Assembly: GCA_004352715.1 (NCBI GenBank)
Contig: SCFE01000011.1
Location: 1,065,872-1,129,871, forward strand
Source of the DNA: Hofstenia miamia
Taxonomy: Eukaryota > Xenacoelomorpha > Acoela
DNA: 64,000 nucleotides
Direction: 5' to 3'
Below the pieces are notes generated by a model. That model made no database searches and was not told the DNA's origin. It saw only the letters and a program-made list of their open reading frames with translations. Positions 1 to 13,154 of this stretch are shown here, one piece after another; the stretch's first letter is position 1, and each line of letters opens with the position of its first letter. The translations under genes and the position numbers were made by a program.

Positions 1-417
1 AAGCCACAGGGCGTCATAGAAAATGAGAAGGTTAAGATACTGTGGGATTTCAACATACAGACGAGCAAAGTGATAGAAGCACGGAGGCCAGACATAGTAG
101 TGGTAGACAAAGAGAAAAGATTAGGAACAGTGATAGACATAGCAGTACCAAAGGACAGAAATGTAGAAAGCAAAGAGAAAGAGAAGATAGACAAGTACAG
201 AGAGTTAGCAGAGGAAATAGAAAGGCTGTGGAAGTTAAAGAAAGTTGAAGTAGTCCCGGTAGTAGTAGGCGCACTAGGAGCAGTGAGTAAGAAGCATACG
301 AGATACTTGGAGGAGTTGGGAGTACCAAAGTGGGGAGGAGCAGTAGCACAGAAGGCAGCATTGTTAGGAACAGCTAGAGTCCTGAGGAAAGCTCTCAGAC
401 TCCCTGGGAACTGGTGA
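1..417 (+). CDS. Non-LTR retrotransposon ORF, C-terminal endonuclease-like end (5' cut by window edge)
   Basis: The frame is open from base 1 and ends at TGA 415-417 (138 residues visible). It carries ARRPDIVVVDK followed by TVIDIAVPKD. A conserved R-PD and a later D in a hydrophobic strand resemble the restriction-like (PD-(D/E)XK) endonuclease found at the C-terminus of R2/R4/Dong-type retrotransposon proteins, which nicks the target DNA. The rest (PVVVGALGAVSKK, QKAALLGTARVLRKAL) is the usual tail of this protein type in many invertebrate genomes. The codons are purine-rich with many GTA, AGA and GCA triplets, quite unlike the host genes here. After the stop there is only a short 3' UTR before a (TAA)n array. 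The protein family call is firm; the clade (R4/Dong-like) is inference from the endonuclease motif plus the TAA junction. Confidence 0.75.
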   Translation, partial: KPQGVIENEKVKILWDFNIQTSKVIEARRPDIVVVDKEKRLGTVIDIAVPKDRNVESKEKEKIDKYRELAEEIERLWKLKKVEVVPVVVGALGAVSKKHTRYLEELGVPKWGGAVAQKAALLGTARVLRKALRLPGNW

Positions 418-456
418 GTTCCCCGAGCTGAGAGGGATACCAGTATGAAGCTGTGA

Positions 457-484
457 GTAATAATAATAATAATAATAATAATCA
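457..484. repeat. (TAA)n microsatellite, shared tail or target of two retrotransposons
   Basis: About nine TAA units. It abuts the 3' UTR of the plus-strand element ending at 417 and, read on the minus strand, is the (ATT)n tail following GCAATAAATTTGCCTTG of the opposite-facing element at 484-870. Confidence 0.85.
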
Positions 485-870
485 AGGCAAATTTATTGCT
501 TAAATGTATATAAACTATAAATTAACACATGACAAAAATATTTACAAAACTAATTAAATATGCAATATTAATTAAAGGGCAGTATTAAAAGTAATTCGAC
601 CATGCGTTGAGTTTATTATCTATGCCCAATAATGTTTGCCTACTTAATAAAAATTGTTTTATTTTTTTCTTGAAATGCTTATAGTTTTTTTCACATTTTT
701 TATCAATACTTAAATCATTCCATAAGATTGAACATTTAAAAGAAAATGAGTTTTGACGATTATTGATATTAAAAAGTGTTTTACTTCTTTAATTGATTTT
801 GATGTAATTATTAAGAAAACTTAATGAACTTAATTCATGAATAAATTTGTGAATCATACATAAAGATAAT
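484..870 (-). pseudogene. Non-LTR reverse transcriptase C-terminal remnant (jockey/CR1-like)
   Basis: Read on the minus strand, this contains FSFKCSILWNDLS and YKHFKKKIKQFLLSRQTLLG, the typical C-terminal end of a jockey/CR1-type ORF2 after the reverse transcriptase domain. It ends in a 3' UTR with GCAATAAATTTGCC and an (ATT)n tail. Upstream the frame is broken by stops. It is clearly related to the plus-strand copy at 47.4-49.0 kb, which has SKLWNDLS and [20 protein letters not shown], so both belong to one family. No function remains. Confidence 0.6.
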
Positions 871-879
871 AAAAATAAT

Positions 880-3800
880 AATAGTAATATTGAAAACTAC
901 TTGTGTAAGCGATTGCAATTGTTGCATAGTTTTATGTGAACATGTATGCCAACATTATTTTTTTATTTTCCTGTTAAGTAAGAAGCATATATAATTTTTT
1001 TAATGCCTAAAAATAATTTTCAAATATCCTCACAAGTTCTAAGTAAATATTTCAAGATTTTATAAAGTCCAAAAATTTGTATTTTTCTGTTTGAAGAAAA
1101 TATTATTTAATTTAAAAATTGAATTTTTTATAAACTAAATACTACCGCACTTGGTAGCAGATACGCAAGTGGAAGTTGATTCTGTTAGTTAGAATTTGAA
1201 TCAATATTTACTAGAACTATTACTATCCAGTAAATTACATCAAAAATGCATGAGGTTGAACTTCATAAAATAAAATTGGCTATTAGAAAATCATGTTATC
1301 CCGCCCACAAGCCATTTAGATTCTCAAAAGATGGTCCGGCCCACCTGCCGCCCACATTTTTTTAACTTTGCCCAAAATCAGCCAGCAACATTTAGTCGAA
1401 GAATCAGCATGTTACCAAAACAGGTAAAAAAATTAATTTAAAGGCCTGAAATAGTTTGGTGCAAGCAAGTTGTAAAGAAACATAATATACATGTAAGTTG
1501 GAATTATTCAAAATATACTGATTGTAAGATTAGATAAAAAATTTATAGCCCCCTCTTAGTTACTATCACTCTCAAGTTGTAGCAGTTTGCTTGCATTTTC
1601 TGTAACATGACTTGATATGTTAAGCGATTGCTTGTTTGTCAGCGCAAAAATTGAAACTCATTTAGTGAAATACTTAAATATTGAATACCAACTTATCCTT
1701 AAAAATGTTGTCTATTAAACAATTTTAATGCACTTTCTTTAACAAGAACCTCCAGTGCGTTTAATGGGAGGTTTTATAGGTTTATTGCTGATACACGAGC
1801 TCTCTTAAAAATAAGAACAAACTACATTTTTTTTATTTGTAATTAATCAAATTTTAACTACATTATTATATTTTTAAGATAAGAAACCCATAAAAATATT
1901 TATTCATTTTTTGGAATAGATTTTGCTAAAGGATTCGAGATATGATATATTTCCATATATATTTAATTGCACAATATTTTTCCAATCGCGTAACCATTTA
2001 GTAAAATTACATGATATTAAAATGCTGTTTTTTTCAATGCACTTAAAAACAAGCGTAGAAGGAAAATTGAGAAAATATATTTTTTATTACCTTAAATCGC
2101 TCCCATGCGCTGATAAAGCAAATTTCTTTGAAAGTGATTGCAATCTAATCGACGTCTCCTAAGATATACCAATTCCAAATTTGGGATCCTTCCGTCTCTT
2201 TCTGGAATAATGATTTTGACAAAATATCAGTTATCGTAAATCGTAAATCAAATAATATCCTTTATGCATTGAAATTTTATCACCTCCGTTCTAACCTGAT
2301 TTTTACACGCGCCCATGAAAAATTCGAAGTGTTAATTTAAAACGCATTAAGCGCCATTAAAATATATTATTTCATATAATTGCCTTATTTACAATTCGTA
2401 TTATTAAATATTAGTATTAATATATTAGGTTAAATGCATAATACGCTCTAACAAACTTGTATTATATTAAATTTTTTAAACTTTTCAAAGCTAATGTAGT
2501 GATTCTCGAAAAGTAAGATAATATAATTTTTTTTGGTTTTGTTGTCGATCGTAACTTTGCAATTTTGGTTCTTCCAATATGAGTCTTCATACAATGTAAA
2601 TCATTTTGTATTTAAGGCTTGCTTTGGTTACTACCAAGTAGAGAGATGTGATTGATTTTCTTAGTTCCATGATTTTATTGGAATCCTTTTTTTGTACTCA
2701 GCATGTATGAACATGCATACGCGTAATTGGAAGACTTATGACTGAATGTATACAATATGAAAAGCTGTACATTAACAACCTAGATGCAATAAGATACATT
2801 TAAGAAGCAATGTAGATCAACATCATACTATGTGAGGCCCTATTTCCCAATTTATGACTTTTATTATATGCACAGATTGAAAACTGATTAGCTAATACCA
2901 CTTCACCTTATAATTTCTTCAATTCCTGAAATTTAGACCTGTTGACGGTGAAAGAAGTTTCAAGAACAACTTTTATCTTTACTTTATTTTATATTTTCAA
3001 ATTAATCATAAGAATACCACTTTTGAACAGGGTGTCCATAATGTCTGGACACAATAAAATTTCATAATTTCGCCACTATCTAAATAAGTGAACTTCTTTC
3101 CGGATAAAGTAAATTAAATTTTTAAATGAAACCTCTATAGCCACTGAGTTCTATAATTTTAGGAAAATATTAGTATGAATGCATAATAATAAGCATATAA
3201 TATTATCAGCAAATCGTTTTAGCACAAATATTGGAATACCAGCGCTTCCGCAAGATTTATAGCAGTTCAGTATGGAATTATCGTTATCAAGTTCATATTT
3301 GTTAGCAGAATAAGCATTATAAAAGTACATTCAACTTTCAGGATTTTTAGTACTTACGGCAACTTCGTTTCTAAATCTAACCGATTTTAGAATTTGAGAT
3401 AAACATACATTGTGTAATTTTAATCAGTTTTTTTAATTTTGTGGTCTGCTATTTTGCTTGATTTTATCCGTTTTTAATAAAGTTGTTTTAGATCTTGCTA
3501 AAAGTATATTTAATTAATGCTTTGTATTTTTTCGTCAGTACCTCATAACTTTTATTTAATTTTTTTCAACCCTTCGTCTGCACCCAGTGCAAAGACTTAG
3601 TATCAGTTATTTCCCCTTTTAATGAATTTTTGTCCCAAAAATTACTGATTTTTGCTGGCGTTTTAATAACATGTGCTCGTAGAAAAAATTAGTCATCATT
3701 TTAGCAAATTTAAAAAATTGCATCAATCTATGCTTTAGTAAAAATACCAAAAGATTATTTTTAAGAGCCGCATCACTTTTGATTTTGGAAAACTACGTAA

Positions 3801-4400
3801 CTTTTGATCAGTAAAACAAATTCCAATTTATTGAAGCAACATGAGGACGGTGAAATTTCTACACAAAGCAAATTGCTAAATTCGATTATGAACTTCATAT
3901 CTTTTGCAACGTCCCATATTTGCTTAACTCTAAGCAGACTAGAATTTTTTAACATATTTCATCAAAACTGCAAAACAAATAAAGATATATAAAATCTCAA
4001 CGCACCACAGGATATAGGAGTGTCCCTTTTTCATTTTCATTTTTGAACCGTTTCTTAGCACTGTCCCATTGAAGTGTGCTCCGTGATCACAGACCTGTTA
4101 TGGGAATTCTACCTACATATCAACAAACAGTCCAACCCTATATTTACTTGACCATTAGGTTTGAAAGAATTCAAAATTTTTATTAAAAAATCATAATTTT
4201 TAATGGAAATTATTTAATTTTTTCAAGTAGTTTAAGCACAGCAAAAAAAATTTTTTCTATATTATATTCAAGAACGCTAAGCTAAAAATTTGAAAAAAGT
4301 GAACAGAAGATTCAAAAGAATTTTTATTGCTACAAGAAAAAGGTACGAAAAACTATAAACTAAAAAACTACAAAAAGTTATTTACAAGTAAATACATATA
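880..4400. other. AT-rich non-coding DNA, no gene seen
   Basis: No ORF here shows a recognisable domain or coding-like codon use. A small GC-richer patch lies at about 1300-1345 (cccgcccac motifs). At about 3029-3050 there is a lone mariner-like end (AGGGTGTCCATAATGTCTGG) with no partner. Confidence 0.5.
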
Positions 4401-4409
4401 ATATTAAAA

Positions 4410-4442
4410 TGTGTGTGTGTGTGTGTGTGTGTTGTGTGTGTG
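4410..4442. repeat. (TG)n microsatellite
   Basis: About 16 GT units with one interruption (gttgtg). Confidence 0.95.
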
Positions 4443-4953
4443 CATTTTATACAAAGTTTTCAAATGAATGTAGTGTATTATTGTCATTAAGTAGGCATTG
4501 TCTATTAAAGAACAATAAATATAAAAAATGATTATTAGTATTTTGCATATAATTTGGGATAAAGATTATAATTATGTTTTTCGATTAATTTATTATTATT
4601 TTATTAATTTTAAATCCAACAGTCTATCGAGCATGAGCAGTAAGTACATTTTCAAAAGATATGTTTTCAAAAAGCACTAATTCCCCTGCTGTCAGAATTA
4701 ATCCCATCTTAATTAATTGTTGCAAAATTGATAATTTTAAAAATAATTCTGTTGTGAAAATTCCTAATAAATATCTGAACCAATGCTTTAGTAAGTGCAT
4801 CCAATTAAAAAAGTAAACCAAAATCAAGCAAAGTATAAAAACAATTTATATTTGTACTGATTTTACTTATTTATTTGATGACAAGTTTATATAGCACACT
4901 AAGCTTCCTCAAAAGTATTTTCAAATCAAGTCTATTAAAACTATATATACATT

Positions 4954-4972
4954 AATATATATATATATATAT

Positions 4973-5012
<40 letters not shown>
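4954..5012. repeat. Compound (TA)n-(GATA)n microsatellite
   Basis: About 20 nt of TA followed by roughly nine GATA units. Confidence 0.95.
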
Positions 5013-5757
5013 CTACTCAATGTAAAATAGACATGCAAACTAAGAATACTTAAAAATAGTCATAAATAAAAAAAAACTAAAAAACTAAATTCTTATCAAC
5101 ACTTCTTGAATAAAAATGAATTTTAATAAATTGATTTTAAAAAAAAATATTTATCCCGATATTTACATCTTGCATTCTGTACACCTTGTTCCCTCTAGTC
5201 ATTAGTAACAATCTTATGGTGTTTGTGCAATATCAAATGTATATGTAAATAATCACTAGAATACTTAATATATATCAGAAAAAATAAAAAAAATTTAAGC
5301 TGTCTAAACATATCTATATGTATATGTATATGTATATATATTCATATATGTATATAGAAATTAATTTTCCTGATTTCTAACGAACCATTCTAAAAATTTT
5401 ATCAAATAGTAACTGACATTGTAAGTAATTGGAAATTAATGCTTTGTGGCAGATTAAAAAGAAAATAGAGTATTTTTGGTGAAGTTGATTAAAGGTATGA
5501 AATAGCGGCTTCTACTTAATCGGCACTTATGCTTTATTCTTTGACGGAGGGCACAATTAAATAAGATATTCCGCTAAGAAATTGCTTTCTAAATTTCTTC
5601 TTTAAGTCAATTAGACGTAAATCCAACGCACATAATATAAGTCATATATTTTAGATAAAATCTATTTTTTATTCTGTTTAGATATTTGCTTGCCATTTCC
5701 CACCAAATCATTCTCAGTGCATCCAAGGAAGTGTTATATTAAGCCATATAATACACA

Positions 5758-5780
5758 GTATATATATATATATATATATA

Positions 5781-5816
<36 letters not shown>

Positions 5817-5817
5817 T
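5758..5817. repeat. (TA)n microsatellite
   Basis: Two TA blocks with a short CTATTTA interruption. The small ORF across it is only an (IY)n artefact. Confidence 0.95.
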
Positions 5818-6177
5818 GAAGCTTGTCCACCACTACCCGATAATCTCTGATTTGCAGGGCTTCATTGGCCTGGGAATTCACCACTTATATGCGCATGGGT
5901 TTTGCCGAACTGCGACAAGATAGGAATAAAACTAACGTCCAAATTTTATCAAGAACTACTAAGATAAAATATTAATTGAATTATTTGGTTTGATAATCTC
6001 AAACTTTGTTAAAATATGGTTTGCCTGCAGAACAATATATGCTAGTGCAGTCAAAAAAATTATTACATAGTAAAATATAACACTGAGCAGTTTGCAAATA
6101 TTTTAATTGCAAATTTAAATGTTTGATCTCTTTGAAAAGATTGTAGCTTGTATGTTTAAATATGTCTAATTGTATAT

Positions 6178-6597
6178 ATAGGATGTTCTTAAAAATGTAA
6201 ACACATTAAACAATATTTGTAAGCGTGGTATTAAATTGGAATTGTTTATTTCGAAAGCATTGAAATATTAACATTTACAATTTTTTGTTTTTGTTTTTTA
6301 CAGATTCAAATCCTAAGGACAGGATAAGAACAAAAGCTATAAATTTATCTAAGATACTACTGGATACCAAAGTCTGCTACGAAACCTCCGAAAGCGTCTG
6401 AAGTGTAAGACACCATTGAACATGAATGGTCACCAATGGTGACATGTCTGGATTAAAATGAGATCAGCTTCAGAACAGGCAGTGAAAAACAAAAAGTGAT
6501 ACTTCTAAATATCGTTGCTCTTTTGAAGTAGTATAATTTAAATTAGACATCACCTTTACAGTTATTTTTGACATGTATGCATTTTTAGGACACCTCT
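6178..6597. mobile_element. Probable mariner/Tc-type deletion derivative
   Basis: Imperfect terminal inverted repeats: GGATGTTCTTAAAAATG at about 6181 and, on the other strand, AGGTGTCCTAAAAATGC ending near 6595, with TA next to the left end. The ends resemble the GGTGTCC termini common in mariner-type elements. The 420-bp interior has no usable frame. Confidence 0.4.
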
Positions 6598-6599
6598 TG

Positions 6600-9505
6600 T
6601 ATATGTAAAAGCTATACAAGAAATAAAAAACTACTCAAGTTAATATAAAATTGTAAAAAATTGCCAATTTTAGTACATTTAATTTTTATTGCTTGACTAA
6701 TTTAAAAGTTCAATTTAATTTGTTTGATTACTAATCTTTCCACCTGGAATATATGTTTAAGGGTCATGTAGTAGGCGAGAAAATGCTGTTTCCATCACTT
6801 GAAAAATCAAATCCTAAAAGAATTTTAATATTCTACTTTTTCTAGGGAAACGGCTTTGTTAAATTTTAGCAATTTATTTGTAATTTGTTTAAAACTTTTA
6901 TCTGAATTTCCAATTCAATATAATTATTTACTCTTATGTAATTGATGAAATACATGATTAAATAAGTATTAATAAGTATTAAGAATAGAAGATAATTAAA
7001 ACAAAGGGAACTTTCTTCAAAATAATATATTTTTAAGAAATTTTCATGACTTCATATTTAAGAGTGAAGCAAATTGCACAATTAAACAATTCCCAATGTG
7101 CGTAGCCTATGTACTCCACGGCAGTACACACTTAGCGTTTGAAATTGAATTTTTTAACGTAATTCTTTAACAATCTTTTCCAATATATAATTTATCTTCC
7201 TGAGTTTCTATGTTTGGTTTGTTCTGTGAAAATTTCATCAGTCTATAAAGTAATATATTTTGCGGATAAAGTTTATTGCAGAAAAATGAATTAGTTGTTT
7301 TTATATTATTATAGTGCTAAATTCTGAAGAGAATAAATCTTCAATCAAACAAACACCAGGAATATAAAATGGAAAGTAATTCGGTAGATCGATATCATAT
7401 TTATCCCTGAGGGATCAATCAATGGGATGTACATTGAGATAAACAATAGTCTTATGTGTATCAATTCATTCTTGTGGCTAAATTTCATTTTCATCAACTT
7501 AGAAAGTTGCTTTCAAAATTTCTATGGTTCCGAATACCACTGGAAGTTTCGGACCAATTATAAAAATTAATATCAAGAATGCGAGAACTTTTAAAATGGT
7601 TCTCAAAATTCTTATTAATATTGATATTCCACTCCTCTTGGAATGTATTTTTACACAAAAAGACTTAGGCTGCAGTATTCTTTGGAGATGTAGCTATAAA
7701 TATCGAGATTTCGCTCTCACTAATTGACAATATTTTGAAAAAACGTGTGTAGGACTTTCACCAGTCTTTAGTTGTTATATTTATAGTTAAAGTGAAAATT
7801 TATTCAGCAGTGGCCCACGATATTATAGAATCAAATGTCCCTTACTATAAAACGCCTTCCAGATAAAATTTGGGTGTTTTTATGTTGTTTATAGTTGTTT
7901 CATACTTTTGGTTGTTGCAGCAACCACTAAAATAATAATAACAACTTTAGCAATAAATAATCAGTGAGCAGATGCTCGGAAATAAAACTCACTTTATTAT
8001 TTTTATTACTTGATCCTTTTAATATAAAAAAGGATTTGCAAAACCTTTTTTGAAATTTTAAATTTGTGAAAATATAATTTCCCAGATAAGTGAACTTTCA
8101 AAATAATTTATTCATGATATTGTGACACTTTGAAATTGACTGCCAAATAAAAAAGTTACATTTGAGCAGAAAGTATTTTTCATGATTTAAGAAAGTACTA
8201 TTTTAAAATTGTACTTAATATTAGATTTTTAAATTTTTGTTAAATTTGGCAGATTTTTATGCTCATTGTTATCATTTATATACAAGACATTTATTTATAC
8301 GTTTAACAAATGTTTGTATTGAATATGTTTGACAGTATCTGAAAGATATTAATTTGCCCTTTATTGGGCTTGTGTTTGTTAAGCAGCAATACTTGAACAT
8401 CTTAGCAATATAAAATGTTATTTTGCATATAAAAGTAATGCTAAAACAATCATTTGACAACATAAAATATTGCTTTTTATCCATAGAAATCTACCAAAAA
8501 GCAACCTGAAGTGACGTTGTTTCGACTAATGAAATGGTACCATTTCGACGTTAAAACAACGGTGTTTTTAATGCATAAAACAACCATATAACAACACAAA
8601 ACAACGTTGTTTAGCCCTTAAATTGTTGTCTGGGCTATCGATATTTTCTAGATTTATTGTAACAATTAAATAAAATGATTCTTAATATTATACTAGCACA
8701 GTTTGAAACCAGTGTATATATCAACGTTAATTAGCATCTATTCAATATCACATAAGTCAATTATACTAATGATTAATTGATACACGACTAATTTATCACA
8801 TCATTCTTATTTTATGAATTTTTAAAATTGCACCTGAGTAAATATAAATATTTAATAAATTTACATACATTAATAAACTATTGAATGTAAACTTGTTATG
8901 CTTTAATAAATTGAATTTTGTTCTGGATTTTGAATGTTCCTATTGATATTTATTTTATAATTCAATAATATGTTTAAGAACTACATAATTTTATTTGTTG
9001 GTAATAACTAGGATTTGAAATATTTTGTACTAATTTAAGAATTTGTTTCAAACTATAATCTTGATCGTGTATCTCAAGCACTGCGGTGTTATATTAATTT
9101 CCCAAAAGGCTATAACGATTTTTCTTTCTCGTTTGACATGTTCTTTTGTTCTCCTTAATAAAAGAAATTAGGATTTAAGTGGATCAACTTCATTTATTTT
9201 TATAAAAAATAACTTCCATAGTCACACCCAATAAATCATTTGAAAGGAGGCTCTCATAACCAACATCTGTAACATAACTTGAATTTTATTTTTGCAACTA
9301 TTAATACTTTCGAAGCTTTGTCGAACTTTTTAAAAATTTCATGCTTTCATCATTTGTACAAATTCTAACAAGAAGTCTTTTTAATAATTCATTTGAAATT
9401 TTAGAATGATAGTACATTTAATTAAGCTTGTTGGCTTTAAAGTATCTTTCAAGCGTCTTAAAATACTTGTAAATCCTGACCACTAATTCTTGGCAGAAAA
9501 CGTAA
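6600..9505. other. AT-rich non-coding DNA, no gene seen
   Basis: No supported gene. A patch at about 8513-8632 is rich in AACGTTGTTT-type inverted motifs and may be an old inverted-repeat element, but I could not define its ends. Confidence 0.45.
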
Positions 9506-9509
9506 TATG

Positions 9510-9791
9510 CAAGCTGACATTTTTAAGCTCGGCTCGGCTCGGCTCGTTTTTTCAAAAAAATACTACATTCTCCGAAATTTTTAAATAGATCTTCCTAATT
9601 ACTTAATAACCATTTTAAAATATGATTATATTGAATAAAAAATATGAAAAATCTGCATAAGCAAATTAAAAAGCAGAACTATAAATTGGCTCGGCTCAAT
9701 AAAGGCTCGTTTTGAGCTCGTTGTATATCAAATGTTCTGCTCAAGCTCAGCTCGGCTCGGCTCGGCTCGGCTCGGCTCGTTGACAAGTCTG
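9510..9791 (+). mobile_element. hAT-type MITE, GGCTC-rich family, copy 1
   Basis: The right end is GGCTCGTTGACAAGTCTG, identical to the intact copy at 49.4-49.7 kb. The interior shares AGCAGAACTATAAA, GGCTCGTTTT and GTTGTATATCAAAT with that copy. GGCTC pentamers are expanded near both ends. The left terminus is diverged, so its start is approximate. Confidence 0.65.
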
Positions 9792-12700
9792 CTATACAAC
9801 TGATTAACCCCTAATAAAACTGTCTGATGATTATTGATAAATCATATCTTAAAATTCTCTATTGCTACAATTTCAATTTTAATGAACGACGGATGAGTAC
9901 AAGATTTCTTAAGTATTTTCAGCGAGATAGTGCCTACACAGTACCATTAAATGGAATGCAATCGAGCTCTTATTTTATCAGAGGTGGGTGAATTAAAATT
10001 TTAGCTACCACTTCAAACATTCTATTTCCTCGCATGTTTTCAAATCTCGTCAACTTTAAAATTTTCTGATTTTATTTCATTTTCCGTTAAACAAAATTAA
10101 GCAAACAATATTAAAAGGAATTTTATGAAATCCAAGAAGAACTTTGTAATATCAGAAGCTTCAAAATTTTCGAGTTATTGCTTTCTAGTTGGAGCTGTTA
10201 TTATAGTAGATTTGACAATTTCAAAGAGAGATATATCATTTTGAAATCTCCTCTTGAATATTGCAGATATATCAATATAGGCCTTGCAATTATTATCAGA
10301 AACTAAGCAAATAAGTAATAATTGTGTGGGACAGCAGTCAAAACATAGTCTTCTGATTGACTATGTACAAATAGGCAGTAATACAATACTACTTTAGATA
10401 CAATTTGCTTTTATAGCAAATTCTTTAGAGTACCTTTTAGCCTTTCATGCAATGTTGAAGTTCCGCTTATTATTTGGTACATGTATGTTGTTATCTAGCA
10501 TTTTTAAGAAAAACACAACGCACGTTCAGACGAATAATTAATTTTCATGTATTTTTATTAATAATTAACGTCAGTTGCTCTCAAATCAAATTGGGACAGC
10601 AACTGCTGAAAGCAGAAATGTTTTAATGACAAAATTGACATCTTATCTAATGTTATTTAAGAAGTTTTGGCAGTATTAATCCGTCAGTTTGCATACTAGA
10701 TTGCAGAATTTATGTGTTGCGAAATCATTAATCAACTTCGATGATAATCATGTCATCCTCTATACAAGACTTTTTATTGCTATTGTTTCTTAGATTTTGT
10801 AGTTAATTGCAAGAATTGAAAGCTATCTTTTGATCTCAAATGATCCACAAAATTAAAAATAAATTATATATATTTGAAGAAAATGATTATAACTAATTGG
10901 AAAATTAATTTTGTTATTCTATGTAACACCGCCACTTTGTGACAAAAATTTTAAAAAACCAATCAATTTAAAACTCAAAGATATTCAAAAACACTTGAAT
11001 TTTAGATGCAAAATAGAAAGAATGATTTTTACACTATTCAGAAGACGGCGTTATTATTATGGATGCATAACTGTCGACTAAAAGGTCACTCTCTATCATT
11101 TTGCTTTAGAAAAGATTTTGACAGAAAAATACCTGAGTGAATCAATAAACAATAAAAACGCCATTGCCGTTTTTATTTACCTTGATTGATATTGGTTACA
11201 ATTTTATGTATTATTGAAATAGACATTTAGATGATCTGTAGTAGTTGTTGAAATCAACTGTTCTTATGCGACAAAGAGTTGAATTTATATTACCAAGAAG
11301 GTGGCTAATATAATATATTTTGATGAGCTCAAAAATAAAAATTTTGCTTAAAATATTTTTATTAAATTTTCAATAAATATTTTGTTAATACATTTTTTCT
11401 GTCAATTTATTAATTTTCAGTTTTGCAAAATTTTTCAATTGAAAACTTTTGTTTTCAGTAAATATTTACCGGCATTTTTAGCTATATTACAAATTGAAAA
11501 ACACTGGACAGAGTTGATTCGGCTACGTAAGATTAAATGACAATCAATGGAATTAGCTAAACAAGCTACATTATCAAAAATTTCAAATTATTTCAAGATA
11601 GTAAAAATCTTGTGGAGCGGGTGGCCTTAAAATAGGTGTCGAAAACTGCACTTTTATAACTTCTCTATATAATAATTTTATAATTCTCTTAATTTTTTAA
11701 AGTACTTTCGTATATTCCACGTAAAGCTTTGCGGTGTTATGAATACATACATAACAAAGTTTTCTTTAAAGGAAACGATTCAAATTTAAAGCTGTCAAAA
11801 TTTGATAATTTTAATTATTTTCTAAATTCTAAGAAAGATTGTTTTTTGATAATAACTAAAATAAAGTATCTTAAGAAAGATTCGAAAGTTTTTTTATTAT
11901 GTCTACATTAACCTTAAGCTGTCCAGGAATTTTCTTACGATTCCTTGAAAAATCTTTAAATTTTTGTAACCCACAAACTAATAAATGTATTTAAAATTGA
12001 AGCATCAGACGATAGATGTGTATCTCTTCCTTTTCAATGTCGCTCTTAAGCAACGAGCCAGCGCTGTTCCATTGAACATTCTGACTTTTTTTTAGTGCAA
12101 AATTATTAATAATTTTCAGGCATTTCAGTCAAAGCAATACACTTAATTACAAATGTTCAATATTGGTTTAAGCACGTCCTCGAATATTTGTATCCATATT
12201 TCAGGATTTCCTAATAGGTCTAAAGAAGGTTACTTGAAAATCTGGAAAACGGTTTGTCCCATAGCAAAAATATGGCAAATTTAATGTTTGTAAGAATGGA
12301 TGCATGCAGCGTTCTTATGAGATTGCTTCATCTGGAATATTATGGAAATGTTTTTGCATACATTACAAATCAATTTTGCAAAAAATAAATCTTAGAAATA
12401 GCTGGAAGCAGTTTTATTGCTGCGATTTCCTTAAAACTAGTAACAATCAGCTATATATTTTATGCAGTAATAAATTCTATCTTAGAAGTGTAAAGGAAAG
12501 AATAAATGTTTTACTGTAAATTTGAGAATAAACATTATATTTGTTTATATAACACATATGTTAAGAAACGTCTTATTATGTTTCATGGTTTACTATGATA
12601 TTTCAAATCAATTTTGAGAAGCATAACTGGAAAAAGCGACGATAATTCATTCTATAGCACCCAATGCTTGTTGAGAATAATTTTGAAAATGGAATTTTGT

Positions 12701-12793
12701 CTCTTCGATTTTTTGACAACGGATATCCGTAAAAATGGGGCATTTATCGACATCCTAACTTCACATAGCGAATCGAAAACATATTTTTTACAC
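9792..12793. other. AT-rich non-coding DNA, no gene seen
   Basis: Several 60-76 codon frames occur, but they are AT-driven with no domain and no signal of selection that I can see. Confidence 0.45.
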
Positions 12794-12799
12794 ATATAC

Positions 12800-13153
12800 A
12801 GTGTATTAAATTCACAAATCAAAATGTATTATACGAACATATAATAAATTCACCAATCAAAATGTATTATGCGAACATGTAATACATTCACCAATCAAAA
12901 TGTATTATGCGAACATGTAATAAATTTACAAATCAAAATGTATTATACGAACATGTAATAAATTCACCAATCAAAATGTATTATACGAACATGTATTAAA
13001 TTCACAAATCAAAATGTATTATGCGAACATGTAATAAATTTACAAATCAAAATGTATTATACGAACATGTAATAAATTCATAAATCAAAATGTATTATAC
13101 GAACATGTATTAAATTCACAAATCAAAATGTATTATATGAACATGTAGTAAAT
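12800..13153. repeat. 38-bp tandem satellite, about nine copies
   Basis: The unit is built around CAAATCAAAATGTATTATAC followed by GAACATGTAATAAATTCAC. Successive ATGTATTAT cores are 38 bp apart (for example 12824 and 12862). Copies differ by a few substitutions (atac/atgc, cacc/caca). Confidence 0.9.
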
Positions 13154-13154
13154 C

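Noticed and set aside
12614-12844. 76-codon frame
   Set aside because: AT-driven frame that runs into the 38-bp satellite; no domain.
12800-13153. CRISPR-like array
   Set aside because: Units are contiguous 38-bp tandem repeats with no unique spacers, in a eukaryotic genome.
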